Position numbers and translations under genes: made by a program
Assembly: GCA_002414505.1 (NCBI GenBank)
Contig: DHZF01000160.1
Span: forward strand, 1-47,694
From: Hyphomonas sp. UBA5111
Lineage (GTDB): Bacteria > Pseudomonadota > Alphaproteobacteria > Caulobacterales > Hyphomonadaceae
DNA length: 47,694 nucleotides
Direction of reading: 5' to 3'
Notes under the pieces: generated by a model
Database searches by the model: none
The model's input: only the letters and a program-made list of their open reading frames with translations
What the model was told of the DNA's origin: nothing
In this document: positions 17,550 through 25,194 of the stretch, piece after piece
How the letters are laid out: every line of letters starts with the position of its first letter
How positions within the stretch are numbered: position 1 is the first letter of the stretch

Positions 17550-18023
17550 ATGTCAGAGGCGCCGAAGCCTGAATGGTGGTTCTACCATCTCTCCCGCACC
17601 ACGCTGGAGCAGGCTGCGGCGCCGCTGATGCAGAAATGCCTCGATGCGGGGTGGCGCGTTCTTGCGGTCAGCCCGAGTGTTGAGCGCCGGGCGGCGCTGG
17701 ATGCGAGCCTCTGGACGTTCGACGAGAAGACATTCCTGCCGCATGGCCAGGCCGAGGCGCCGGGGCTCGATCCGTCGCGCCAGCCGATCCTGCTGACGGG
17801 CACGCCGGACAATGTGAATTCAGCTGAGGCGCTGTTCCTGATGGACGGAACCACGGCGCCGGTTGATGCGCCCTATACGCGCTGCATGGTCATGTTCGAT
17901 GATGGCGATCACGACACACGATCGCTCGCTCGCCAGCAATTCAAGGCGGCGAAGGATGCCGGGCTTGTGACGCGCTATTTCCAGCAGACGCCGAATGGCG
18001 GCTGGCAGGAAGCGGGCAAATAG
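17550..18023 (+). CDS. holC: DNA polymerase III subunit chi
   Basis: 157 residues from ATG 17550 (a GTG at 17547 is an alternative), only a few bases after the pepA stop. Family marks are WWFYHLSRTTLEQAAAPLMQK at the start, AGWRVLAV, LWTFDEKTFLPHG, QPILLT and a late FDDGD stretch. Chi links the clamp loader (through psi in enterics) to SSB at the replication fork. Alphaproteobacteria usually lack a recognisable psi, so chi may contact the loader in another way. The gene ends 3 bp from the convergent phnA-like gene, leaving no space for a terminator. Confidence 0.93.
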   Translation: MSEAPKPEWWFYHLSRTTLEQAAAPLMQKCLDAGWRVLAVSPSVERRAALDASLWTFDEKTFLPHGQAEAPGLDPSRQPILLTGTPDNVNSAEALFLMDGTTAPVDAPYTRCMVMFDDGDHDTRSLARQQFKAAKDAGLVTRYFQQTPNGGWQEAGK

Positions 18024-18026
18024 GCG

Positions 18027-18362
18027 TCAGGCCTTCTTCACGAATTCCGATTTCAGGCCCATCTGGCCGATACCCTCAATCTTGCAGTCGATGTCGTGAT
18101 CGCCGTCGACGAGGCGGATGTTCTTTACCTTGGTGCCGCGTTTGACGACCGAGGACGAGCCCTTGACCTTCAAGTCCTTGATCACGGTGACGGTGTCGCC
18201 GTCTGCGAGCGGGGTGCCGTTGGAGTCCACGATGGCTGGCGCTTCGGCGGCTTTGGTATCCTCCAGGCTCCATTCATGGGCGCATTCCGGACAGATCAGC
18301 AGTGCGCCGTCTTCGTAAGTGTATTCGGAATTGCAATTGGGGCAGGGAGGCAGCGCGCTCAT
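18027..18362 (-). CDS. yjdM: PhnA/YjdM zinc-ribbon protein
   Basis: 111 residues from ATG 18362 ([12 protein letters not shown]). An N-terminal zinc ribbon has CPNC (residues 7-10) and CPEC (about 25-28), followed by the SH3-like PhnA domain with [23 protein letters not shown] and [11 protein letters not shown]. Despite the old name 'alkylphosphonate uptake', PhnA of this type has no proven role in phosphonate metabolism; the function is unknown. The frame is open much further upstream antisense to ndk, but only this part has coding character. It is convergent with holC and divergent from ndk. Confidence 0.93.
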   Translation of the reverse strand: MSALPPCPNCNSEYTYEDGALLICPECAHEWSLEDTKAAEAPAIVDSNGTPLADGDTVTVIKDLKVKGSSSVVKRGTKVKNIRLVDGDHDIDCKIEGIGQMGLKSEFVKKA

Positions 18363-18453
18363 GGATGGGGTCCTTGGGGTCGGGTCCTTGTCGAAATTCA
18401 GGTCCCAGCCCCTAGGCCCGTCGCGGCCGATGCGCAATAGCGGCCTTCGATGC

Positions 18454-18482
18454 TTGCCCCGCTGGGCCCGCCCCGCTATAGG
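18454..18482 (+). promoter_or_regulatory. Candidate sigma-70 promoter of ndk
   Basis: TTGCCC (18454-18459), a 17-bp spacer and TATAGG (18477-18482) lie about 43 bp before the ndk ATG. Both boxes are good for an alphaproteobacterium, and the spacing is optimal. Confidence 0.6.
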
Positions 18483-18524
18483 CCGCGCCAGAACCCTTTT
18501 TTCCCTTTCAAGCAGGATGTCATC

Positions 18525-18947
18525 ATGGCTGTTCAGCGCACTTTTTCCATCATCAAGCCAGACGCCACCGAGCGTAACCTGACCGGCGCCGTCAACGCCG
18601 TCATCGAGAAAGCCGGCCTCCGCATCATCGGCCAGCGCCGCATCCAGATGACGCAGGCCCAGGCCGAGCGTTTCTACGGCGTCCACAGCGAGCGTCCTTT
18701 CTTCGGTGAACTGGTCGAGTTCATGACGTCCGGTCCGGTCGTTGTTCAGGTCCTCGAAGGTGAAAACGCTGTCGCAGCCTACCGCGAAGTGATGGGCGCC
18801 ACGAACCCGGCCGAAGCCGCTGACGGCACGATCCGCAAACTGTTCGCCAAATCCATCGGGGAAAACACCGTGCACGGTTCGGACTCCGAAGAGAATGCCG
18901 CAATCGAAATCGCGCAATTCTTCTCCGAAGCTGACATTGCTGGCTAA
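18525..18947 (+). CDS. ndk: Nucleoside diphosphate kinase
   Basis: 140 residues, the standard bacterial length. The start region reads [17 protein letters not shown] (nucleotide-binding Lys), [18 protein letters not shown] is conserved, and the phosphohistidine is in NTVHGSDS. The enzyme balances NTP and dNTP pools by ping-pong phosphate transfer from ATP. The ATG at 18525 has AGGA at 18514-18517. A promoter (18454-18482) and a terminator (18979-19007) frame it as a single-gene unit. Confidence 0.97.
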   Translation: MAVQRTFSIIKPDATERNLTGAVNAVIEKAGLRIIGQRRIQMTQAQAERFYGVHSERPFFGELVEFMTSGPVVVQVLEGENAVAAYREVMGATNPAEAADGTIRKLFAKSIGENTVHGSDSEENAAIEIAQFFSEADIAG

Positions 18948-18978
18948 GGCGTTGCCTTCGGGCAATGAGAATTCACAG

Positions 18979-19007
18979 AGGGCCCGCCGCAAGGTTGGGC
19001 CCTTTTT
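18979..19007 (+). terminator. Rho-independent terminator of ndk
   Basis: The stem AGGGCCC/GGGCCCT (18979-18985 and 18997-19003) is followed by a T-run to 19007. A second small hairpin (TTGCC-TTCG-GGCAA) lies just before it, right after the ndk stop. Confidence 0.85.
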
Positions 19008-19081
19008 GTTGCGCGCAGCACAAACGGCCGGGCAGGCGAGGCCTTCCGGTAGTTTCGAGCTTCGTTTTCAGTGGGGAAGCG

Positions 19082-19465
19082 TCATGTATCGGGGAGTGGC
19101 AGGTGAAAGAGCCGGAATTCGTAGTGGAAACCGGGATCTCTTGCTGCAGGAGGCCCCGGCATTCGCCGGGGACACGGATCGGGGGTGAGGATGATCAACT
19201 CGCCATGAACCGCTTCGCGGAATCGGCGCGAGGGCTGGTAATCGAAACCGGGACGCGCAGGTGTGCGTCCGGAGAGATCATCCGATAACTGAACGATGAC
19301 GACCTGCCCTGTCGGGGTGACGGCCCAGAGCATTTGGGCGCCGAGGCCACCATTGGCGCGGAACCATGCTCTCAGACGCTGGATGCGCCAGAAGATCAGG
19401 GGCCAGATGAGCAGGAGATGCCAGGGCAGGCCCGGCAGAGGCTGGAAGAGGGAAAAGGCTGGCAT
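19082..19465 (-). CDS. Hypothetical membrane-anchored protein
   Basis: 127 residues from ATG 19465 (MPAFSLFQPL). I do not recognise a family. Residues about 12-28 are hydrophobic and rich in Trp, Leu and Ile, compatible with one membrane segment, followed by an Arg-rich stretch (RIQRLRAWFR). The middle part (GAQMLWAVTPTGQVVIVQLSDD) looks like a folded beta region. The C-terminal about 45 residues are Pro/Arg-rich and are encoded over a G+C-rich palindrome (19154-19171), so that part may come from an inserted repeat. It lies on the same strand as purM and purN, about 65 bp after purN. The frame extends upstream into purN antisense-like sequence without family character, so the ATG at 19465 is chosen. 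Confidence 0.5.
   Translation of the reverse strand: MPAFSLFQPLPGLPWHLLLIWPLIFWRIQRLRAWFRANGGLGAQMLWAVTPTGQVVIVQLSDDLSGRTPARPGFDYQPSRRFREAVHGELIILTPDPCPRRMPGPPAARDPGFHYEFRLFHLPLPDT
19154..19171. repeat. Perfect GC-rich palindrome (REP-like) inside a coding tail
   Basis: CCCCGGC-ATTC-GCCGGGG is a perfect 7-bp stem with a 4-base loop. On the plus strand the surrounding bases would encode EAPAFAGDT, the look of short dispersed palindromic elements found in many alphaproteobacterial genomes. Only one copy is in this window, so its repeat nature is an inference. Confidence 0.45.
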
Positions 19466-19532
19466 CGTCAGTTCAGCATATTGGCGCTGCGTGTCCGACG
19501 AATTCGAAAGACGGTGAGGTGGGTGGCGGCGC

Positions 19533-20123
19533 CTAAGCCCGCGCCTGGATGTCCGCACAGGCCTTGGCCAGTGCTTCCGGATAGAGCTGGTGCTCGACCG
19601 GCAGGAGGCGGGCGGCGAGGCTGTCGGCGGTGTCGCCCGGCAGGATGGGCAGGCTGGCCTGCTGGATGATTTCGCCATCATCGACGCCGGGGCTGACCCA
19701 GTGGACGGTACAGCCGGCTTCAGTGTCGCCTGCGTCGAGGGCGCGCTGGTGCGTGTCGAGGCCCTTGTATTTCGGCAGCAGAGAGGGGTGGATGTTGACC
19801 ATCCGGCCCTGCCATTTGTTGACGAACCAGGGCGTCAGGACGCGCATGAACCCGGCCAAGGCGATGATTTCGACGTCTGCCTCTTTGAGCTGGTCCTGCA
19901 TGGCGCGTTCAAAGGCTTCACGGTCCTTGCCAAAGGTTGTGTGATCGATGGCGGCGGTTGGGATGCCTGCACGGGCAGCCGTTTCCAGCCCTTTGGCGTC
20001 CGGCCGGTTGGACAGGACAAGGACGGGCTTGGCCGGATAGGCCGGGTCCTGCGCCGCATCCAGGATGGCTTCCATATTGGAGCCGCGCCCGGAAATCAGG
20101 ATGGCCAGTCTCAGGCGGGTCAT
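19533..20123 (-). CDS. purN: Phosphoribosylglycinamide formyltransferase
   Basis: 196 residues. The N-terminus LAILISGRGSNMEAI binds the phosphate of GAR; the catalytic Asn-His pair lies in VNIHPSLLPKYKG and the catalytic Asp in GCTVHWVSPGVDDG. It transfers a formyl group from 10-formyltetrahydrofolate to GAR, the third step of purine synthesis. The start codon overlaps the purM stop (ATGA), the usual purMN operon. The length is typical for the bacterial monofunctional enzyme. Confidence 0.96.
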   Translation of the reverse strand: MTRLRLAILISGRGSNMEAILDAAQDPAYPAKPVLVLSNRPDAKGLETAARAGIPTAAIDHTTFGKDREAFERAMQDQLKEADVEIIALAGFMRVLTPWFVNKWQGRMVNIHPSLLPKYKGLDTHQRALDAGDTEAGCTVHWVSPGVDDGEIIQQASLPILPGDTADSLAARLLPVEHQLYPEALAKACADIQARA

Positions 20124-21145
20124 GCCGGGGCGAGGTCGCCAAGGATGACCGGCTGTTCCCCCATCAGGCTAAGCTGGTTCATCACGATTTCTGCCATGTC
20201 CGGCTCGACGGAGAAGACCATGCCAATGCCCATGTTGAAGGTGCGGTGCATCTCGTCGAGTTCGACACCGCCGGCCTCCTGCAGCCACTGGAAGACCGGG
20301 CCGGGAGTCCAGCTGTCTCTATCAATACGGGGCACGAGATGGTCGGGGCACATGCGCGGGGTATTTTCCGTCAGGCCGCCGCCGGTAATGTGGGCAAGGC
20401 CATTGATCAGGCTGCCCTTGATGAGCGGCAGAGCGGCCGCGGAATAAAGCCGTGTCGGGGTCAGCAGCGCTTCGCCGAGCGTGCCGTCGGAGAAGGGCGA
20501 AGCGGCGTCATAGGAGAGGCCCTCGCGCTCGACAATACGGCGGATCAGGGAATAGCCATTCGAATGCGGGCCGGACGAGGCGATGCCGATCAGCACGTCG
20601 CCAGCGGCCATGTCGCCCATGCGCGGCAGGACCTTGGCGCGGTCGACGGCGCCGACAACGAAGCCAGCGAGGTCGTAATGGCCGGGCGGGTACATGCCGG
20701 GCATTTCAGCCGTTTCGCCGCCCACAAGGGCGCAGCCGGACTGGCGGCAGCCTTCAGCGATGCCCGCGACGACTGCTTCGGCGATGCCGGCTTCGAGTTT
20801 TCCGGTCGCGAAATAATCCAGGAAAAACAGCGGCTCAGCCCCTTGGGCGAGCACGTCATTGGCGCACATGGCGACGAGGTCGATGCCGACCGTATTGTGG
20901 ATGCCGGTCTCGAAGGCCAGCATCAGCTTGGTGCCGACGCCATCGGTGCCGGAGACGAGGACAGGATCCTCATAGCCAGCGGCTTTCAGGTCGAAGAGGG
21001 CGCCGAAGCCGCCGAGCCCGCCCATGACGCCTGCGCGTGCGGTTGCCTTTGCCAGCGGGCCAATGGCCTCAACCAGCCTTTCTCCTGCCTCAATGTCGAC
21101 ACCGGCATCACGGTAGGAAAGGGGAGTTTTGGATGTATCGCTCAT
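20120..21145 (-). CDS. purM: Phosphoribosylformylglycinamidine cyclo-ligase (AIR synthetase)
   Basis: 341 residues from ATG 21145 (MSDTSKTPLSYRDAGVD). Family marks: SYRDAGVDI, VSGTDGVGTKLMLA (substrate/ATP loop), DLVAMCANDVLAQGAEPLFFLDY, GGETAEMPGMY and HITGGGLTENTPR. It closes FGAM to AIR using ATP, two steps after PurN. The open frame extends upstream for another 165 codons, antisense to the DUF2066 gene, and that extension is not coding. A single GANTC lies 4 bp before the start codon. Confidence 0.96.
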   Translation of the reverse strand: MSDTSKTPLSYRDAGVDIEAGERLVEAIGPLAKATARAGVMGGLGGFGALFDLKAAGYEDPVLVSGTDGVGTKLMLAFETGIHNTVGIDLVAMCANDVLAQGAEPLFFLDYFATGKLEAGIAEAVVAGIAEGCRQSGCALVGGETAEMPGMYPPGHYDLAGFVVGAVDRAKVLPRMGDMAAGDVLIGIASSGPHSNGYSLIRRIVEREGLSYDAASPFSDGTLGEALLTPTRLYSAAALPLIKGSLINGLAHITGGGLTENTPRMCPDHLVPRIDRDSWTPGPVFQWLQEAGGVELDEMHRTFNMGIGMVFSVEPDMAEIVMNQLSLMGEQPVILGDLAPA

Positions 21146-21250
21146 GATGACTCGCGCGTTAGCATGGGGAAAACGTCTCTGCCAGTGCCGCTTGCGGTTC
21201 CAGCCCCAGCTCTGGCTTGCTACAAGAGGTCTACACGGAGGCCGTTGACC

Positions 21251-22270
21251 ATGATTCGTATCCTTATTGCGTCCCTTTTCGCCCTCGTTGCCCTCGGGCT
21301 GGGCGCCTCCGCAGATACGCGGGATGTCTACACGATCTCGAATATCGAAGTGGATGAATCCGCGAGCACGCTGATTGAAGCGCGCGAACGGGCGATGGCT
21401 TCGGCCCGGATCAAGGGCGCACGCGTCCTGATCGACCGGATCACCCTGGCGGATGACCGCATGGCGGCAGGCGGAATCCCGATTGACGCCGCACTTGCCA
21501 ACCGCCTGTCGGCAGCTGTCGATGTGCAGGAAGAGACGGCCGGGAACGGGCGTTACAAGGGCACGCTGGCGATGGTCTACAATCCGCGCATGGTCCGCGC
21601 GCACCTCGACTCGCTGTCGGTGCCCTATGTCGATACGCAAGGCCCCAAGGGCCTGCTGGTGCCGCTCGCCGCCTCTGCCGGTCTGGAAGCGGCCTGGCGC
21701 GAAGCGCTCGGCACTGGCCGCGATGAGACCTTGTCGCCTTTCGTGACCTCCAACAGCCCCGGTTACAGCGCGTTCAGCGACTGGATGGAATTGTCGCCGG
21801 AAGCCTCCGCCATGGGCGCACGGCGTGGCATTCTCGCAGATTTGTCAGGCAGCGATGGCGCCTGGCGCGTGACGGTCTCGACGGTGACTGCTGCCGGGAC
21901 CGAACCGGTCGGAACGACCTCCTACGCCCAGACGCTTGAGGGCGCGGTCGAGGCGATGCTCAGCCTGCTTGATGAGAACTGGAAGCGGACCTCGGTTATT
22001 CGCAGCGGTGAACGCACGCCCGCCACCGCAAGCGTGCGCTATACCTCGCTCGCCGAATGGAACACGCTGCGCGGTGCGCTGGCGCGCTCACCGCTGATTT
22101 CGGAATTCCGGATCGAAGCCATCGCACGCGACGGCGCATTGGTCGCGTTCTCCTATGCCGGGGATCCGCCGCGCCTGCAGAATGACCTGCTCCAACGCGG
22201 TGTGTCCCTGTCCGAAAATGATTATGGCTGGATCGTGCGGTCTGCCGTTTCATCCTCGGGGGAACCGTGA
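21251..22270 (+). CDS. DUF2066 domain-containing secreted protein
   Basis: 339 residues from ATG 21251. A signal peptide is clear: MIRILIASLF, a hydrophobic core (ALVALGLG) and an ASA-D cleavage region at about 19-22. The mature part begins RDVYTISNIEVDESA, followed by ARIKGARVLIDRI, the pattern of DUF2066 proteins, which are periplasmic and uncharacterised. They often lie beside hda/purM in proteobacteria, as here: purM is divergent and hdaA overlaps its stop codon (GTGA). No catalytic motif is evident. The open frame upstream of this start is antisense to purM and is not coding. Confidence 0.88.
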   Translation: MIRILIASLFALVALGLGASADTRDVYTISNIEVDESASTLIEARERAMASARIKGARVLIDRITLADDRMAAGGIPIDAALANRLSAAVDVQEETAGNGRYKGTLAMVYNPRMVRAHLDSLSVPYVDTQGPKGLLVPLAASAGLEAAWREALGTGRDETLSPFVTSNSPGYSAFSDWMELSPEASAMGARRGILADLSGSDGAWRVTVSTVTAAGTEPVGTTSYAQTLEGAVEAMLSLLDENWKRTSVIRSGERTPATASVRYTSLAEWNTLRGALARSPLISEFRIEAIARDGALVAFSYAGDPPRLQNDLLQRGVSLSENDYGWIVRSAVSSSGEP

Positions 22271-22992
22271 GCCCGGCACCCCCTCACAGGCCCCAAAAGC
22301 CGAGCCAGCTGAGTCTCGGCTTTCCTGCAAAAGAACCCACGCTCGACGCGCTTCTGGTCACGGAAGCGAATGAGAGTGCGTTGGCCGTGCTGGGGGCGCC
22401 GCAGAGCTGGCCGTTCCCGGTGATCTGCCTGTTGGGGCCGCCGCGCTGCGGGCTGTCGGTGCTGGCGCGGGCCTGGTGCCAGGAATTCGGCGGCAGCTAT
22501 CATGTCGCCAAGGAGTTTTCCCGGCTGAAATCGCGCGGCCTCGCCGCACTGGCGTCCGGCTTTGTGGCGGTGGATGATGCTGATCTGGTCAGGAAGTCCG
22601 AGAATTTGTTGACGCTGATCAATTCGGCGACGGCCGAGGGCGGGCATGTGCTGCTGACGTCCAAACGCCATCCGAGCCAGTGGCAGACGCAATCGGCTGA
22701 CCTGAAATCGCGGCTGATGGCCCTGCCGGTGATTGAGATCGGGGAGCCGGACGAAAAAATGCTGATGGCGCGACTGGAATCGGCGGCAGAGCGCTATTTC
22801 CTAAAGCTGGACCCGGAGGTCATTAAGTATCTGGTGCCCCGTCTGGAACTTTCCTATGAGGCAATCGAAATATTTATAGAGAAATTAAATGATAAGGTGA
22901 CCGAAGCGGGCAGGGCGCCTTCGGTGCCGCTGGCCAGGGAAGTCGTCGAAGAGCTGGGCTGGGCCGATCCCGATCAGAGGTCCATGCTCTAG
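22267..22992 (+). CDS. hdaA: HdaA, DnaA-related regulator of replication initiation
   Basis: 241 residues with GTG start overlapping the upstream stop. The N-terminal clamp-binding motif QLSLGF (residues 14-19) is typical of Hda proteins, which sit on the DNA-loaded beta clamp and stimulate ATP hydrolysis by DnaA (RIDA). An AAA+ domain follows: the Walker A position reads GPPRCGLS (57-64) with Leu at the usual Lys, and Walker B is FVAVDDAD. A C-terminal lid with LELSYEAIEIFIEKLND ends the protein; there is no DnaA domain IV, which separates it from DnaA. The degenerate P-loop is treated as a finding. Confidence 0.9.
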   Translation: MSPAPPHRPQKPSQLSLGFPAKEPTLDALLVTEANESALAVLGAPQSWPFPVICLLGPPRCGLSVLARAWCQEFGGSYHVAKEFSRLKSRGLAALASGFVAVDDADLVRKSENLLTLINSATAEGGHVLLTSKRHPSQWQTQSADLKSRLMALPVIEIGEPDEKMLMARLESAAERYFLKLDPEVIKYLVPRLELSYEAIEIFIEKLNDKVTEAGRAPSVPLAREVVEELGWADPDQRSML

Positions 22993-23020
22993 ACCTGAAA
23001 TGAATTGTGGAGTTGGCATC

Positions 23021-25189
23021 ATGGCCGATGGACAGTCTGGTACCCAGAAGCAGTTGATGAGCGCTCCGGAGCGCTTCCTGAATCGGGAATTGTCCTGGCT
23101 CGAATTCAACCAGCGTGTTCTGGAAGAAGCCTCCAATCAGGACCATCCGCTGTTGGAACGCCTGCGCTTCCTGTCGATCTCTGCGAGCAATCTCGATGAA
23201 TTCGAAATGGTCCGCTATGCGGGCCTGCGCGAACAGGTCCGGGCGGGCGTGGTGAAAGCCAGCCAGGACGGCCTCACCCCCGGCGAACAGGTCGACCGGA
23301 TCGAGGAAGCCTCGCTCAAACTGATTGCCGAGCAGCAGGAACGCTGGCGCAGCCTGAAACAGGAGCTGCATGCCGAAGGCGTTGACGTGCTCGGCGTGAA
23401 GGATCTGAACAAGAAGGATCGCACTGAGCTCGACAAGTATTTCCGGTCCAATATCTTCCCCGTCCTGACGCCGCTTGCGGTCGATCCGGCGCACCCCTTT
23501 CCGTTCATCCCCAATCTCGGCTTCTCGATCGCGATCAATCTGGTCGCGAAAGGCAATGGCGAGGATCATGTCGGCATCATACCGCTGCCGGCCTTTGTCC
23601 GCCGGTTCATCCGGCTGCCAAAGGGAACGAAGGGCAATCTGCGCTTCATCGCCCTTGAAGATGTCATCGGCATGTTCATTGACGAGCTGTTCCCCGGCTT
23701 TGAGGAAAAGGATCGCTGCCTGTTCCGGGTCATCCGGGACAGCGATATCGAGATCGAGGAAGAAGCCGAAGACCTGATCCGCGAATTCGAGGTTCTGCTG
23801 AAGCAGCGCCGACGTGGCCGTATCGTCCGCATCCGGATGCAGTCGAGTGCGCCCGAGGATTTGCGGCGGCTGATCACGCATGAGATCGGCGCTGAAGAAG
23901 CCGACATCGTTCTCTATGACGGCATCCTCGGCATGGCGCAGCTCTCGGAACTGATCGTCAGTGATCGTCCGGATTTGCAATTTCCGTCTTATGAGCCGCG
24001 CTATCCGGAACGTATTCGCGAAATGGGCGGCGACTGTTTTGCGGCGATCCGGGCCAAGGACATTTTGGTCCACCACCCATTCGAGACATTTGATGTCGTG
24101 GTGCAGTTCATCCGCCAGGCTGCGGCCGATCCGCAAGTAGTGGCCATCAAGCAGACACTTTACCGGACCACAGCAAATTCACCCATTGTTGCCGCGCTGA
24201 TCGAGGCGGCTGAAGCCGGCAAAAACGTCACGGCGCTGGTCGAGATCAAGGCGCGCTTTGATGAGGAGGCCAATCTCCGTCTCGCACGTGACCTTGAACG
24301 TGCCGGCGTGCAGGTTGTGTACGGATTTATCGAGTACAAGACGCACGCCAAGGTCTCTCTCGTGGTTCGGCGTGAAGGCGACGAGTTGCGCACCTATACC
24401 CATTTCGGCACGGGAAATTATCACCCAATCAATGCCCGTATCTATACGGATTTGTCGCTGTTTACGGCCGATGCTGCCCTGGGGCGCGATGCCAACCGAT
24501 TGTTCAACTTCGTCACCGCCTATCGCGAGCCGCCGTCTGTTGGCCCCGTCATGGAAAAGGTCTCGATGTCTCCGCTCGACCTGAAGGAAAAGCTGATCGG
24601 GATGATCGAGGCGGAGGCGGATGCGGCGCGCAAGGGAGAACCCTGCGGCATCTGGGCCAAGATGAACTCGCTGGTCGATGGCGAAGTCATTGACGCGCTC
24701 TACGCCGCAAGCCAGTGCGGTGTCCCGATCATTCTGGTTGTGCGCGGCATCTGCTGCCTGCGCCCTGGTGTCCCCGGATTGTCGGACAACATTTCCGTCA
24801 AGAGCATTGTGGGCCGGTTCCTCGAACATTCCCGCATCGTCTGCTTTGCAAATGGTGAAGTCCTGCCATCGCCCAAAGCCAAAGTGTTCATTTCGTCAGC
24901 GGACTGGATGCCGCGCAATCTGAACCGGCGCGTGGAAGCCTTGGTGCCGGTCGAGAACCCGACGGTCCATCGTCAGGTCCTGAACCAGATCATGGTGGCA
25001 AACCTGAATGATGAGCAGCAGAGCTGGATCATGCGCGAGGACGGCGTCTATGAACGCATGGAGCTGAGAGCGGGCGCCGAATCCTTCTCGGCCCACACCT
25101 ATTTCATGGATAATCCCAGCCTGTCCGGACGCGGGAGCGCGCTGGAAGTCAGTCTGCCGCCGCGCCTCAAACCGCGGGAAGGCGTCTAG
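23021..25189 (+). CDS. ppk: Polyphosphate kinase 1
   Basis: 722 residues from ATG 23021, which has GGAG at 23009-23012 (the ATG at 23000 lacks this). Family marks: RFLNRELSWLEFNQRVL at the start, ASNLDEFEMVR, PLAVDPAHPFPF, and the catalytic core with IKQTLYRTTANSP, the phosphorylated-His region YKTHAKVSLV and FGTGNYHP. The enzyme makes inorganic polyphosphate from ATP reversibly and is membrane-associated. It is followed within 6 bp by ppx, so synthesis and breakdown of polyphosphate are encoded together, an arrangement common in proteobacteria. Polyphosphate affects cell-cycle entry under starvation in Caulobacter. Confidence 0.96.
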   Translation: MADGQSGTQKQLMSAPERFLNRELSWLEFNQRVLEEASNQDHPLLERLRFLSISASNLDEFEMVRYAGLREQVRAGVVKASQDGLTPGEQVDRIEEASLKLIAEQQERWRSLKQELHAEGVDVLGVKDLNKKDRTELDKYFRSNIFPVLTPLAVDPAHPFPFIPNLGFSIAINLVAKGNGEDHVGIIPLPAFVRRFIRLPKGTKGNLRFIALEDVIGMFIDELFPGFEEKDRCLFRVIRDSDIEIEEEAEDLIREFEVLLKQRRRGRIVRIRMQSSAPEDLRRLITHEIGAEEADIVLYDGILGMAQLSELIVSDRPDLQFPSYEPRYPERIREMGGDCFAAIRAKDILVHHPFETFDVVVQFIRQAAADPQVVAIKQTLYRTTANSPIVAALIEAAEAGKNVTALVEIKARFDEEANLRLARDLERAGVQVVYGFIEYKTHAKVSLVVRREGDELRTYTHFGTGNYHPINARIYTDLSLFTADAALGRDANRLFNFVTAYREPPSVGPVMEKVSMSPLDLKEKLIGMIEAEADAARKGEPCGIWAKMNSLVDGEVIDALYAASQCGVPIILVVRGICCLRPGVPGLSDNISVKSIVGRFLEHSRIVCFANGEVLPSPKAKVFISSADWMPRNLNRRVEALVPVENPTVHRQVLNQIMVANLNDEQQSWIMREDGVYERMELRAGAESFSAHTYFMDNPSLSGRGSALEVSLPPRLKPREGV

Positions 25190-25194
25190 ACTTG

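Noticed and set aside
18363..18992. N-terminal extension of the PhnA-like frame
   Set aside because: It is antisense to ndk and its promoter; the zinc-ribbon protein starts at 18362.
19937..21250. Upstream extension of the DUF2066 frame by more than 430 codons
   Set aside because: It is antisense to purM; a clear signal peptide starts at 21251.
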